Source: Streptomyces sp. V3I8 (GTDB taxonomy: Bacteria > Actinomycetota > Actinomycetes > Streptomycetales > Streptomycetaceae). From it: 64,000 nucleotides of DNA. Below, piece after piece: positions 18,434 to 27,354 of this stretch. How positions within the stretch are numbered: position 1 is the first letter of the stretch; the number at the start of each line of letters is the position of its first letter. The stretch is from positions 3,782,001 through 3,846,000 of the forward strand of contig NZ_JAUSZL010000002.1 of the NCBI RefSeq assembly GCF_030817535.1, read 5' to 3'. Under the pieces are notes generated by a model that was not told where the DNA came from, did no database searches, and saw only the letters and a list, made by a program, of their open reading frames with translations. A program made the position numbers and the translations under genes.

Positions 18434-18529
18434 CATGTTCATCGGCCGGGCCGCAACCGATGCTTCTTCCGCCCGCATGCCGCTCGTCCGTCGCTCGCAC
18501 GATCCTGACCGCCGACCGAAGGAACGCCC

Positions 18530-20227
18530 TTGCACTGTGCTCCCGCAGGTACCGCCGGCACGGCTTCTCCCGTCACCACCTCGCAGATCGCTCTCGCCGA
18601 GGTGACCAAGCGCTACGGCGACCGCGTGGTACTGGACCGGGTGTCCCTCACCGTCCGGCCCGGCGAGAAGGTCGGGATCGTCGGGGACAACGGGTCCGGG
18701 AAGTCCACGCTCCTGCGGCTGCTCGCAGGGCAGGAGCCGGTCGACAACGGCAGCCTGACCGTCGTCGCACCGGGCGGGACCGGCCATCTCCGCCAGACCC
18801 TCGACCTGCCCGGCCCGGTGCGCGTGGGCGAGGTCGTGGACCACGTACTGGGTGAGCTGCGCGCCCTGGAGCAGCGTATTCACGCCGCCGAGGCCGCCCT
18901 GGGCACGGCGGGCCCCGCCGAGTTCGAGCGCTACGCCGCACTCGTCGCCGAGTTCGACGCACGCGGCGGGCACGGAGCGGACCGCCGGGTCGAGGTGACC
19001 CTGCGCCGGCTCGGCGAACGGGCGCCACTGGACCGGGAGCGGGCGCTGAGCACCCTCTCCGGCGGGCAGCGTTCCCGGCTCGCACTCGCCGCGACCCTGG
19101 CCTCGGCCCCCGAACTGCTGCTGCTCGACGAACCGACCAACGACCTGGACGACGAGGCCGTGGCCTGGCTCGAAGGGCATCTGCACCGGCACCGGGGCAC
19201 GGTCGTCGTCGCCACGCACGACCGGGCGTTCCTGGAACGCGTCACCGACACCATTCTGGAAGTCGACCAGGACCGGCGCACGGTACGGCGCTACGGGAAC
19301 GGATACGCCGGTTTCCTCACCGCCAAGGCGGCGGCCCGCGCCCGGTGGGCGTGGGAGCACGAGCGGTGGCGCGACGAGGTCGCCCGGCAGGAACGCCTCG
19401 CCGACGCGAGCATCGGGATGCTGGCGGAGATCCCTCGCAAGGGGCCGTGGGCGTTCAGCGGCGCCGGCGCGTTCCGGGCGCGCTCGCGGACGCACGGCGC
19501 GCAGAGCCGCATCCGCAATGCCCGCGAGCGGGTGCAGCGGCTCACGGAGCACCCCGTGCCGCCGCCCCCGCGGCCGCTGCTGTTCACGGGCCGCCTCGAG
19601 GGCACGCCGGACACTCGGAACACTCAGGACGCATCGGCAGCCGTGCACTTGGAGGATGTCCGGGTCGAAGGACGGCTGCACGTTCCGTCCCTGGAGCTCT
19701 CCCCCGGTGACCGGCTCCTCGTCACCGGTCCCAACGGCGCCGGCAAGAGCACCCTTCTCCACCTGCTCGCAGGAGAACTGACGCCCGACGCCGGTGTCCT
19801 GCGCCGACCCCGCCGCGTCGGGTTCCTGCGTCAGCAGAGCGCGCCCGACGACGCCTTCGACGCCCGTACGCTGCTGACGGCCTTCGCGGCCGACCGGGTG
19901 GAGCAGCCCGGCGAGCACGCCGACGCGCTCCTCGCGCTCGGTCTGTTCCGCGGTGCCGATCTCGCCGTCCCCGTACGGGACCTGTCCGCCGGGCAGCGCC
20001 GCAAGCTCGAACTGGCCCGGCTCGTCACGGCCGGTCCGCTCGACCTGCTGCTCCTCGACGAGCCGACCAACCATCTGGCCCCCGCCCTGGTGGAGGAGAT
20101 CGAGGCCGCCCTGGTCCACTACACCGGCACCCTGGTCGTGGTGACCCACGACCGCCTCCTGCGGGAACGCTTCAACGGGCTGCGGCTGGAACTGCCGGCG
20201 GCCGGTGCCTGCCAGGTCCCGCAGTGA
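18530..20227 (+). CDS. ABC-F family ATPase (antibiotic-resistance or translation-factor type)
   Basis: 565 aa from TTG 18530, supported by GAAGGA seven bases upstream. No in-frame ATG or GTG lies nearby. It has two ABC domains and no membrane segments. Domain 1: [29 protein letters not shown]. Domain 2: [27 protein letters not shown]. The linker between them is Arg-rich. ABC-F proteins act on the ribosome, and several protect it from macrolides, lincosamides or streptogramins. The regulated promoter and long leader fit an inducible resistance gene, but which drug cannot be told. It converges on the LysE exporter gene. Confidence 0.9.
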   Translation: MHCAPAGTAGTASPVTTSQIALAEVTKRYGDRVVLDRVSLTVRPGEKVGIVGDNGSGKSTLLRLLAGQEPVDNGSLTVVAPGGTGHLRQTLDLPGPVRVGEVVDHVLGELRALEQRIHAAEAALGTAGPAEFERYAALVAEFDARGGHGADRRVEVTLRRLGERAPLDRERALSTLSGGQRSRLALAATLASAPELLLLDEPTNDLDDEAVAWLEGHLHRHRGTVVVATHDRAFLERVTDTILEVDQDRRTVRRYGNGYAGFLTAKAAARARWAWEHERWRDEVARQERLADASIGMLAEIPRKGPWAFSGAGAFRARSRTHGAQSRIRNARERVQRLTEHPVPPPPRPLLFTGRLEGTPDTRNTQDASAAVHLEDVRVEGRLHVPSLELSPGDRLLVTGPNGAGKSTLLHLLAGELTPDAGVLRRPRRVGFLRQQSAPDDAFDARTLLTAFAADRVEQPGEHADALLALGLFRGADLAVPVRDLSAGQRRKLELARLVTAGPLDLLLLDEPTNHLAPALVEEIEAALVHYTGTLVVVTHDRLLRERFNGLRLELPAAGACQVPQ

Positions 20228-20228
20228 C

Positions 20229-20279
20229 GGGGCGACGGGGCGACGGGACGGGCGGGGAGGGCGGGGAGGGCGGCAGGGG
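20229..20279 (+). repeat. G-tract cluster (possible G-quadruplex) between convergent genes
   Basis: About ten runs of three or four G, separated by 1-4 nt, fill the whole 52-bp gap between the stops of the ABC-F and LysE genes. It could fold as one or two G-quadruplexes in DNA or in the ABC-F transcript and may act in termination. Confidence 0.5.
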
Positions 20280-20918
20280 CTAGTCCTTGTGGCCCGTCGT
20301 GGCGATCGTGACGCCCAGGCCGATCATCGTGACGCCGCCCACCCCGCCGACCAGCGCGAGCCGCCGGGGTGAACGGGCGAACCAGTCGCGTGCGGCGGCG
20401 GCGCCCAGACCCCAGACACTGTCCGACGCCACCGCGATGAGGTTGAAGACCAGGCCGAGCAGCAGCATCTGCGTGACGACGTGGCCCTGGCCGCGGTCGA
20501 CGAACTGCGGCAGTACGGCGGCGAAGAACACGATCGTCTTCGGGTTGGCCACGCCGACCGCGAAGCCCTCCCCCAGCGTGCGCCAACCGCCGCGCGCGGG
20601 TTCGTCGCCGGTGAACGCGGCGTGCAGCGCACCGCGTTGCCGCACCGCCTTCACCCCCAGGTACACGAGATACGCCGCCCCCACCAGCTTCAGCGTCGTG
20701 AAGACGAGCACCGAGCGCTCCACGACGGCCCCGACTCCGAGTGCCACGGCCACGACGAGGACGTACGCGCCCAGCGTGTTCCCCACGACCGTGGTCAGCG
20801 CCGCGCGGCGTCCCTGCGCCAGCGCCCGCCCGATCACGAACAGCACGCTGGGTCCGGGGACCACGATCAGCAGGAACGACATGGCCGCGAAGGCGAGCAG
20901 CCGGTCTGTGGACACCAT
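20280..20918 (-). CDS. LysE-family exporter
   Basis: 212 aa from ATG 20918, with GAGGA at 7-nt spacing; the frame extends upstream without a better start. Family motifs: FLLIVVPGPSVLFVIGRALAQGRR at the N-terminus (the conserved PGP), then VGNTLGAYV, and FAVGVANPKTIVFFAAVLPQF in the middle. Six hydrophobic segments are evident. LysE/RhtB proteins export amino acids or homoserine-lactone-like compounds with the proton gradient. The substrate is not predictable. Confidence 0.92.
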   Translation of the reverse strand: MVSTDRLLAFAAMSFLLIVVPGPSVLFVIGRALAQGRRAALTTVVGNTLGAYVLVVAVALGVGAVVERSVLVFTTLKLVGAAYLVYLGVKAVRQRGALHAAFTGDEPARGGWRTLGEGFAVGVANPKTIVFFAAVLPQFVDRGQGHVVTQMLLLGLVFNLIAVASDSVWGLGAAAARDWFARSPRRLALVGGVGGVTMIGLGVTIATTGHKD

Positions 20919-21160
20919 GCGGTCATCCTCGCCCCGGGGTCCGATCGGCCGGTAGCGGTTTTCCGCGGCGGACGCCCGGAAAAAGAGTGGAACGGTGCCG
21001 TCGTGTGCCCCTACCGTGCTGCCCGGCCGAGTCGCCCAGCCGAGGACGTGCCCTTGTACACCGTGTGAGACCTCCCGAGTGCTGATCTGTCGCGCGTCGC
21101 CGCATGTGCGCCGCGCTGCTTTCCGCTGCGGTCTTCTCACACTGGAACCGGTGTACTTCT

Positions 21161-21736
21161 GTGCTCGAAAACTGGGTGGTCGCACCCACCTGCCTGCCGC
21201 TCGTCCGCCGTCGCTGCCACGCGTGCGCGTCCGAGCGTTTTTGGACAAGCGGAAAATTCCGTGTCAACGCACACCACAAGCTCCTCGACGTCTGGCTCCT
21301 CGCGCTCTGCACGACGTGCGGGGAGACCGCGAAGCTCACGGTCCTGGAGCGGACGAACGTGCGCTCCGTACGCCCCGGGCTGCTGGACCGGCTGCATGCC
21401 AACGACCCCGCCCTGGCGGCCGAACTGCTCCAGGATCCGTTCGTACGGCGCCGCAATCACATCGCCCTGGACTGGGACAACGCCTGGCGTCTCGACACCG
21501 GCGGGCCGGATCACAGGGACCGCGTGGACCGCGTGGACCAGGTGGACCACGAGGCGCTCGACGTCTCCGTTCGCTTCGCGGCACGGATTCCCGTCCGGCC
21601 GGTGCGGCTGATCGCCGAAGGCTGCGGTCTGCCGCGGGCCGAGGTGGAGCGGCTGGCCGCGGAGGGGAAACTCGTCTCCGCCGTCCGGCTGGGCGGCAGA
21701 CTCTCCGGCGACTTCACGTTCACGCTCAAGCGCTGA
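21161..21736 (+). CDS. DUF1062 protein with zinc-ribbon-like Cys pairs
   Basis: 191 aa if it starts at GTG 21161. An ATG at 21104 would add 19 residues that do not look like the family. The DUF1062 pattern is clear: WVVAPTCLPLVRRRCHAC, then SGKFRVNAHHKLLDVWLLAL and CTTCGETAKLTV. CHAC and CTTC form a probable zinc ribbon. The C-terminal third has alternating RDRVDRVDQVDHE repeats coded by a short tandem repeat (about 21520-21550). Function of the family is unknown. It stands alone, converging on the TetR gene. Confidence 0.85.
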   Translation: MLENWVVAPTCLPLVRRRCHACASERFWTSGKFRVNAHHKLLDVWLLALCTTCGETAKLTVLERTNVRSVRPGLLDRLHANDPALAAELLQDPFVRRRNHIALDWDNAWRLDTGGPDHRDRVDRVDQVDHEALDVSVRFAARIPVRPVRLIAEGCGLPRAEVERLAAEGKLVSAVRLGGRLSGDFTFTLKR

Positions 21737-21824
21737 GCTCGCCTCGGCCCCACGGTCCTGTCCGGCGCGATCCGCCGGACAGGACCCGCTGGGACGCTGC
21801 GAAGCCCAGCGAGGTCGTGGCGTC

Positions 21825-22670
21825 TTATTCGGTCGGCCGGAGAGGGCCGCCGTCCTGGTCCCGCGGTCCGTTCGAGAGGCGGTCCAGCCATTCCCTGAGC
21901 AGGGCTCCCTCGACCGGGGTGAGGGCGGTCGGCGGGGACTGGTGGAGGAGGGCGTTCAGGTGGGCTGCCGTGGAGGGGATCTGCGGGTCCTGCGGATCCT
22001 GCGGATTCTGTCGATCTGGCGCGGCGGGGGCCTGCGGGGCCGTTGCGGTGGGGGCCGGCGCGTCCGTGTCCGCGGGCGGTGGCACGTCCGGGGTGAAGAC
22101 CAGGGCGTGGACCCCGTCCCGTACGCGCCGGGACACGCTCCTGTCCGTGAACGTCGCCGGGCGGGAGACCAGCATCAGGGCCACGCCGACGTTCGCCGAC
22201 ATGATGATCTGCGCCGCCAGTTCGGGGGCCATGGTCAGCTTGTGCTGCGCCGCCGCCCGTCGCAGGTCCGAGGTGAGGATGCGGTGGGACTCCAGGGCCG
22301 CCGCCGGGGGCGTGCGCATGGCCGGTGAGTGCATCAGGCGGAACAGGTTCGGGTTCGCCAGGGCGAACTCGACGTGGGTGTCCCAGCCGTCCCGCAGGTC
22401 CTCGACCGGGTCCGTGCCGGCAGGACGGTCGCGCTTGGTCGCGAGGTACTTGTCCCAGCCGTGGTCGACGACCGCCGACAGGAGCCCCTCCTTGTCCCCG
22501 AAGTGGCGGTAGAGGGCGGGGGCGCCGACACCGGCGGCCTCGCACACGGCCCTGGTCGACACGTCCCCGTTGGAGGACTCGGCGACCAGGGCCGCCGCCA
22601 CTTCGAGAATGCGCGCTTTCGTACCCACGGTGTTCACGGTATTCACGGCCGTGACGGTATCCGAGCTCAT
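21825..22670 (-). CDS. TetR-family repressor of the SDR operon
   Basis: 281 aa. ATG 22670 overlaps the stop of the upstream SDR gene (ATGA). N-terminal helix-turn-helix: KARILEVAAALVAESS, then STRAVCEAAGVGAPALYRHF with GDKEGLLSAVVDHGW. The ligand domain ends in a long Pro/Ala/Gln-Asp-rich region (TATAPQAPAAPDRQNPQDPQ), coded by a short CTGCGGATC-like repeat near 21985-22010. It is the last gene of an SDR-SDR-TetR operon and most likely autoregulates through the repeats upstream of 24414. Confidence 0.9.
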   Translation of the reverse strand: MSSDTVTAVNTVNTVGTKARILEVAAALVAESSNGDVSTRAVCEAAGVGAPALYRHFGDKEGLLSAVVDHGWDKYLATKRDRPAGTDPVEDLRDGWDTHVEFALANPNLFRLMHSPAMRTPPAAALESHRILTSDLRRAAAQHKLTMAPELAAQIIMSANVGVALMLVSRPATFTDRSVSRRVRDGVHALVFTPDVPPPADTDAPAPTATAPQAPAAPDRQNPQDPQDPQIPSTAAHLNALLHQSPPTALTPVEGALLREWLDRLSNGPRDQDGGPLRPTE

Positions 22671-23587
22671 ATGCCGGGGTGGGAGGTGGCCGGGGAGGGG
22701 GAACGCGGGGCGAGCAGATCGTCCAGGCCTATCCGCGTCAGGAACTCCGCGCGGACGCGGTCCGCGACCCGGCTGACCTCTTCCGACCCGTCGTCCGCCG
22801 GGTCGACGTGGACCCGGAAGGGCCGCTCGCCGTGCGGGGCGCCGACCACCTCGACGATCGCGTCGGCCACCAGGGACGCCGGGGCGTCGGCCGGGGCGAG
22901 GGCGGCGAGGCGCTCGGCGACCTGGTCCATCAGGCCCGCGTACCGCTCCTCGTACGCCGGCAGGACCGTCCCTTCGGCAGGGTGGCCGCCGGTCGCGAAG
23001 TGGTTCGTGCCCGAGGTGAAGGCGCCCGGCACCACGATGGTCGTCTCGATGCCGAAGCGGGCCAGCTCCGCCGCGTACGACACCGCGAGCGCGTCCATCG
23101 CGGCCTTCGCGGCGAAGTACGGCGCGAGGTAGGGCGGGGTGCCGCCTCTGGTCGAGGTCGAGCCGACCCACAGGACCAGGCCGTGCTCCTGGGCGCGCAG
23201 GTGCGGCAGCGCGGCCCGGTTGACGCGCTGGGTGCCGAGCACGTTCGTGTCGTACACCGCGGCCAGTTCCTCGGGGGTGAAGGCCTCGGTGGGGCCCGTC
23301 ACCATGTGGCCGGCGTTGTGGACGAGCACGTCCAGCGCGCCGGCCCCGGCCAGGACCGTGGCGACGGCGGCGTCCGCGGACTCCTGGGAGAGGACGTCCA
23401 ACTCGACCGTGCGCAGATCCACTTCGTGCTCGGCCGCGTACGCCTCGGCCTCGGCGACCCGGTCCGCGTTGCGGCCGCGGGTGTCGCGCATCGCCGCGTA
23501 GACCGTGTGCCCGGCGTCGGCCAGAGCCCGCGCGGCGAGCGCGCCGAACCCGGAACCCGCGCCTGTGATGACGATCGTCCTGCCCAT
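22667..23587 (-). CDS. Short-chain dehydrogenase/reductase
   Basis: 306 aa, ATG 23587 with AGGAG at 7-nt spacing. Rossmann motif TGAGSGFG (residues 8-15), NAG at VHNAGHM, catalytic Ser in GSTSTRGG, and Tyr/Lys in YFAAKAAMD. Other residues fit classical SDRs that act on aldehydes, ketones or alcohols. Nothing fixes the substrate. Translationally coupled to the TetR gene; a G-rich tract separates it from the upstream SDR gene. Confidence 0.92.
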   Translation of the reverse strand: MGRTIVITGAGSGFGALAARALADAGHTVYAAMRDTRGRNADRVAEAEAYAAEHEVDLRTVELDVLSQESADAAVATVLAGAGALDVLVHNAGHMVTGPTEAFTPEELAAVYDTNVLGTQRVNRAALPHLRAQEHGLVLWVGSTSTRGGTPPYLAPYFAAKAAMDALAVSYAAELARFGIETTIVVPGAFTSGTNHFATGGHPAEGTVLPAYEERYAGLMDQVAERLAALAPADAPASLVADAIVEVVGAPHGERPFRVHVDPADDGSEEVSRVADRVRAEFLTRIGLDDLLAPRSPSPATSHPGI

Positions 23588-23597
23588 GTCGGACTCC

Positions 23598-23655
23598 TGA
23601 GAGGTGTGGCGGGAGGTGGGAGGGGAGGGGAGGGGGAAGGGGAGAGGGAGGGCTG
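23598..23655 (+). repeat. Polypurine G-rich tract
   Basis: Seven or more runs of G3-G5 separated by A or GA (GGGAGGGGAGGGGAGGGGG-like) lie between the two SDR genes. The G-rich strand is the template strand for the operon, so a quadruplex here could slow transcription between the two genes. Confidence 0.5.
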
Positions 23656-23658
23656 GGC

Positions 23659-24414
23659 TCAGGCGATGCCGCCGTTGGCGCGGAGCACCTGGCCGTTGAC
23701 CCAGCGGGCGGCCGGGCCCGCCAGGAAGGACACGACCTCGGCTATGTCGCGGGGCGTGCCGAGGCGCTCCAGCGGCGGCTGGGCCGCCATCCGCGCGATC
23801 GTCTCGTCGTCCTTGCCGTCCAGGAACAGGGCGGTGGCGGTCGGGCCGGGGGCCACGGCGTTGACGGTGATGTCCCGGCCGCGCATCTCGCGGGCCAGGA
23901 TCAGGGTCATGGCCTCGACGGCGCCCTTCGTGGCCGCGTATCCCGCGTAGCCAGGGAGGGCCAGGGCCAGTACGGAGCTGGAGAAGTTGAGGATCGCGCC
24001 GCCCGCGCGCAGCCGGCGCGCGGCCTGCTGGTCGACGACGAAGGTGCCGCGGATGTTGGTGCGGTGCATGCGGTCCAGGGCGTCGAGGTCGGTGTCGACC
24101 AGCGGGGCCAGCGTCATGACGCCGGCCGCGTGCACGACGACGTCGACCCCGCCGAAGGCCGACTCCGCGGCGTCGAAGAGTGCCGCGACCTCGGTCTCTT
24201 CGGCCACGTCGGCCCGGTGGGCGATCGCCCGGCCGCCGGCCTCGGTGATCGCGCCGACCGCCTTGTCCGCCTCGGTCCGGTTGCCCGCGAAGTTCACGAC
24301 GACGGCGAATCCGTCGGCCGCCAGCCGCTCCGCGCTCTCGCGGCCGATTCCCCGGGATCCGCCGGTGACGATCGCGACGCGGGTGGGGTTTCCGGTGGCT
24401 GTCTGCTCGGTCAT
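23659..24414 (-). CDS. Short-chain dehydrogenase/reductase (FabG-like)
   Basis: 251 aa, ATG 24414 with GAGGAG at 8-nt spacing. Classical SDR: TGGSRGIGRE (residues 18-27), NFAGNRTEAD, HAAGVMT, catalytic SSS and YAGYAATK, and PGPTATALF. Length and motifs match 3-oxoacyl-reductase-like NADP(H) enzymes. First gene of the SDR-SDR-TetR operon. The 60-bp leader upstream holds the inverted repeats described next. The substrate is unknown. Confidence 0.92.
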   Translation of the reverse strand: MTEQTATGNPTRVAIVTGGSRGIGRESAERLAADGFAVVVNFAGNRTEADKAVGAITEAGGRAIAHRADVAEETEVAALFDAAESAFGGVDVVVHAAGVMTLAPLVDTDLDALDRMHRTNIRGTFVVDQQAARRLRAGGAILNFSSSVLALALPGYAGYAATKGAVEAMTLILAREMRGRDITVNAVAPGPTATALFLDGKDDETIARMAAQPPLERLGTPRDIAEVVSFLAGPAARWVNGQVLRANGGIA

Positions 24415-24436
24415 GGGCGTGCTCCTCGTCTCGGCG

Positions 24437-24519
24437 GGTAGCGTTGTTCGCCCCCGACAAGAACAACGCTACCATCGAGCTCTTAGCGGCGCTACCCCTT
24501 TCCGTAGCGATGCTACGGA
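24437..24519 (-). promoter_or_regulatory. Operator array upstream of the SDR-SDR-TetR operon
   Basis: A perfect 13-bp inverted repeat, GGTAGCGTTGTTC (24437-24449) with GAACAACGCTACC (24461-24473), has an 11-bp spacer. Further up are TAGCGGCGCTA and the palindrome TCCGTAGC-GAT-GCTACGGA (24501-24519). All share a TAGCG/CGCTA half-site. The array directly precedes the start at 24414 and is the likely binding region of the operon's own TetR. Confidence 0.65.
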
Positions 24520-24525
24520 CCGCAT

Positions 24526-24557
24526 GACGAAGGCCCCGCCGGAGCGGGGCCTTCGTC
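24526..24557 (-). terminator. Strong hairpin terminator
   Basis: 14-bp perfect stem (GACGAAGGCCCCGC / GCGGGGCCTTCGTC) with a 4-nt CGGA loop. It sits 48 bp past the stop of the secreted protein gene at 24606 and protects the SDR operon promoter from read-through. Confidence 0.85.
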
Positions 24558-24605
24558 GCGTGCTGGGTGTGGCGGGTGCAGCAGGTGTGGCGGTGGGGCG
24601 AAGTG

Positions 24606-25457
24606 CTAGGTCACGTCCACGTGGTCGCCCGACGAGTTGCTCGCGCCCGTCGTCGTGTTGCCGCTGTAGCGCCAGCGGTAGGTGCCGTCCTTCGTGGCCG
24701 TCACCGTGGTCTTCAGGTGTCCCGTGCTGTTCGCCGTGACCGACGTGACCGTGGTGTAGGTGCTGGAGCCGGCCGGCTTGAACTGCAGTTTCACCGACCG
24801 GCCGCCGTAGTTGTCGTAGCGGTGCGCGCTCCAGTTGGCGCGCTGCACGGTGCCGGTGACCGTGATCGGCCCGCCCGTGGCGACGGGTTCCGGGGTCGCG
24901 TTCGTGCTCTGGATGCGTGAGGCGCGCTGGAGGCGGACCGTCGCGGAGAGCTGGTCGGTGTCGTAGCCGCCGTTCTCCTTGATGGCCGTGCCGGCGGTCT
25001 TCCACACGGCCGCATCGCTGTTGACCAGCTTGTTGCCGTTGCCGCCCGGCATGCTGTCAGGGTCGATGGTCATCGTCTCGTCGCAGTCGCGATAGGTGTA
25101 ACCACCCGCGGAGGACTGGCGGCAGCCCCACTGGGTCGTGGTGTTCGCGAGGGTGTACTCGTTGGTGCCGTAGGTGCCCCGGTACGCCGAGACCCACCAC
25201 GTGTCGAGGGACACCTTGCTCTTCACCGTGTACGTCAGCGGGGCCTCGACCTCGGCGCTGATGCCGACGACGATCGGTTTGCCGTTGTTCAGCACGATGT
25301 TCGAGAACGAGATGTCGCTCTCGGCAGCGCTCGCGGTCGGCGCGGTGAGTGCCACTCCGGTCAGCGCCAGAGCTGCGGTCAGGGCCACGGTGGCCGTGCG
25401 GCGGGCGGTCGAGCGTCTGTGGCTGCGTGAAGTGGCAGCCGGTGATGTCGTGGTCAA
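24606..25457 (-). CDS. Secreted protein with Ig-like/bacterial-repeat C-terminal domain
   Basis: 283 aa. Sec-type signal: Arg-rich n-region RRSTARRTATVALTAALALT, cleavage likely after PTASA near residue 45. The mature part has a beta-rich domain with two Cys (GCRQSS and RDCDET), then a conserved Streptomyces secreted repeat-like domain: ATGGPITVTGTVQRANW, GRSVKLQFKPAGSSTYTTV and DGTYRWRYSGN. Such domains are probably Ig-like folds found in exported actinomycete proteins. No catalytic motif is seen. It is monocistronic, with a strong terminator. Confidence 0.8.
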   Translation of the reverse strand: MTTTSPAATSRSHRRSTARRTATVALTAALALTGVALTAPTASAAESDISFSNIVLNNGKPIVVGISAEVEAPLTYTVKSKVSLDTWWVSAYRGTYGTNEYTLANTTTQWGCRQSSAGGYTYRDCDETMTIDPDSMPGGNGNKLVNSDAAVWKTAGTAIKENGGYDTDQLSATVRLQRASRIQSTNATPEPVATGGPITVTGTVQRANWSAHRYDNYGGRSVKLQFKPAGSSTYTTVTSVTANSTGHLKTTVTATKDGTYRWRYSGNTTTGASNSSGDHVDVT

Positions 25458-25559
25458 TCCCCACCCCTGGGTTGCAGTGCGTGTCGGTGCGGCGCGGGTC
25501 GACCGCGTTCCGCGTGCGGGAACTCTAGATCATCCGGGGGTGGGGGGCAGGTGCGGGTG

Positions 25560-25835
25560 CAGGGCGGTGGGGGCTGGGCGCGCAGTTCCCCGCGCCCCTT
25601 GGAAGCGGGGGCGGGGCCGGGCCCGGACGGCGGGCCCCGGCCGTCCGTGTACCCGCCGTGTACCCGCCCGCGTACCCGTGCGGGACGGTGGGGGCTGGGC
25701 GCGCAGTTCCCCGCGCCCCTTGGAAGCGGGGGCGGGCCTGGACGGCGGGCCCCGGCCGCCCGTGTACCCGCTCGTGTACCCGCCCGCGTACCCGTGCGGG
25801 GCGGTGGGGTTGAGCGCGCAGTTCCCCGTGCTCCT
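25560..25835. repeat. Three tandem copies of the dispersed GC-rich element in longer direct repeats
   Basis: The 20-bp element occurs at 25580-25599, 25701-25720 and (degenerate) 25816-25835. The first two lie in a direct repeat of about 120 bp that includes GGTGGGGGCTGGGC upstream and TTGGAAGCGGGGGCGGG downstream. The whole 398-bp gap contains no gene that I can support. Confidence 0.85.
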
Positions 25836-25855
25836 TGGGGGCGCCGGCCCGGGGT

Positions 25856-27307
25856 TCAGGCCTGCCAGACCAGTGACTGGAGTTCCGAGTACGCGCGCAG
25901 GGCGTACGAGCCCACGTCCCGGCCCACTCCGCTCTGTTTGAAGCCGCCGAACGGGGCCTCCATGTTGCGGCCCACCGTGTTGATGCCGACGCCCCCCGCG
26001 CGCAGGCGGCCCGCGACGCGGAAGGCGCGGGCCGCGTCGCCCGACCAGACGTAGTCGATCAGGCCGTACTCGCTGTCGTCGGCCAGGGCGACGGCCTCCT
26101 CCTCGTCGTCGAAGGGGAGGACCACCACGACCGGGCCGAAGATCTCCTCGCGGACCACCCGCATGGAGCCGGCGCAGTCCGCCAGGAGCGTGGGCGCCAC
26201 GTAGAAGCCCCGCGCCAGGGGTGGGCGTTCGCCGCCCGTCACCACCCGCGCGCCCTCCTTACGGGCCAGTTCGACGTAGGACTCGACCCGGTCCCGGTGG
26301 GCCGCCGAGATCAGCGGGCCGACGATCGTGTCCGGGTCCCGCGGGTCCCCGACCCGCAGGTGGGCCGCGTAGGCCGCGAGCCGGGACACCAGACGGTCGT
26401 GGATCGGCCGGTGTGCGAGCACCCGTGTCGGGGCCGTGCAGATCTGGCCGCTGTAGAAGGAGAAGGTGGTCCCGATCCCCCGTACCGCCGACTCCAGGTC
26501 CGCGTCCTCGAAGACGATCGCCGCACCCTTTCCGCCCAGCTCCATCAGCTGCCGTTTCATGCCGCGCCCGCACACCTCGGCGATGCGCCGGCCGACGGCG
26601 GTGGAGCCGGTGAAGCTCACCATGTCCACGTCGGGCGAGTCGACGGCCGCCTCACCGACCTCCCCCCGCGCACCGCTGACGACGTTCACGACGCCCGGTG
26701 GCACGCCCGCCGCCTCCAGCGCCTCGGCCATCCGGTACACGGAGAGCGGGTCCTGCGGGGCGGGTTTCACGACGACCGTGTTGCCCATCGCGAGAGCCGG
26801 CGCGATCTTGCCCGCCGGGTTCGCCCAGGGGTTGTTGTACGAGGTGATGCAGGCGACCACGCCGACCGGCCGGCGTACGGCGAGGGCGCCGAGAACGGCC
26901 GCCCCGCCGAACGGGCCCGCCTCGTTGACCTGCGGGGGCAGCGGCTCCTCGACGGGCTCCACGCGCGCGTAGCGCCGGAACCGGGCCGCCCCGACCCCCA
27001 CCTGCATCCCGCGCGCGGTACCGGTGGTCGCGCCGGTCTCCGCCTGCGCCAGTTCCGCGTACGGGACGAGGTTGCGCCGGATCGCGGTGGCCGCCCGGTC
27101 GAGGACGGCGGCCCGTTCCTCGGGAGGCGTGCGCGACCAGGACCGGAAGGCCTCGCGGGCCGCGCCCGCCGCCGCGTGCACCTGGTCGCGCGAGGCCTCC
27201 GGGGCCGCCCCGACACTCTCCTCGGTCGCCGGGTCGATCACCTCGTAGTGGCCGCCGTCCGGCTCCACCCACGATCCGCCGATGAACAGCCGCTGTCCGT
27301 CGCTCAC
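25856..27307 (-). CDS. Aldehyde dehydrogenase family protein
   Basis: 483 aa from GTG 27307, preferred over TTG 27319 because GGGGGA stands just before it. NAD(P)-dependent oxidation of an aldehyde to an acid. Family residues: WANPAGKIAPALAMGNTVVVKPA (part of the oxyanion/NAD site), FTGSTAVGR, catalytic Glu in MELGGKGA and nucleophilic Cys in SGQICTAPTR. The C-terminus has NMEAPFGGFKQSGVGR. It is the last gene of a probable minus-strand group LLM (30.4 kb) - amidohydrolase - ALDH. Its role could be to oxidise an aldehyde made by the LLM enzyme. Confidence 0.95.
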   Translation of the reverse strand: MSDGQRLFIGGSWVEPDGGHYEVIDPATEESVGAAPEASRDQVHAAAGAAREAFRSWSRTPPEERAAVLDRAATAIRRNLVPYAELAQAETGATTGTARGMQVGVGAARFRRYARVEPVEEPLPPQVNEAGPFGGAAVLGALAVRRPVGVVACITSYNNPWANPAGKIAPALAMGNTVVVKPAPQDPLSVYRMAEALEAAGVPPGVVNVVSGARGEVGEAAVDSPDVDMVSFTGSTAVGRRIAEVCGRGMKRQLMELGGKGAAIVFEDADLESAVRGIGTTFSFYSGQICTAPTRVLAHRPIHDRLVSRLAAYAAHLRVGDPRDPDTIVGPLISAAHRDRVESYVELARKEGARVVTGGERPPLARGFYVAPTLLADCAGSMRVVREEIFGPVVVVLPFDDEEEAVALADDSEYGLIDYVWSGDAARAFRVAGRLRAGGVGINTVGRNMEAPFGGFKQSGVGRDVGSYALRAYSELQSLVWQA

Positions 27308-27354
27308 CTGGTCCCCCAAGACCGTCGACGCGTCACCACGTACTCACCGTGCAC

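Noticed and set aside
18433..18605. Short upstream reading frames in the ABC-F leader as a drug-sensing leader peptide
   Set aside because: Several overlapping frames exist, but none has a ribosome site and a paired stem that I could show.
25560..25835. CRISPR array or gene in the repeat-rich gap
   Set aside because: Only two or three copies, with non-uniform spacers, and no cas genes. Matches the dispersed GC element instead.
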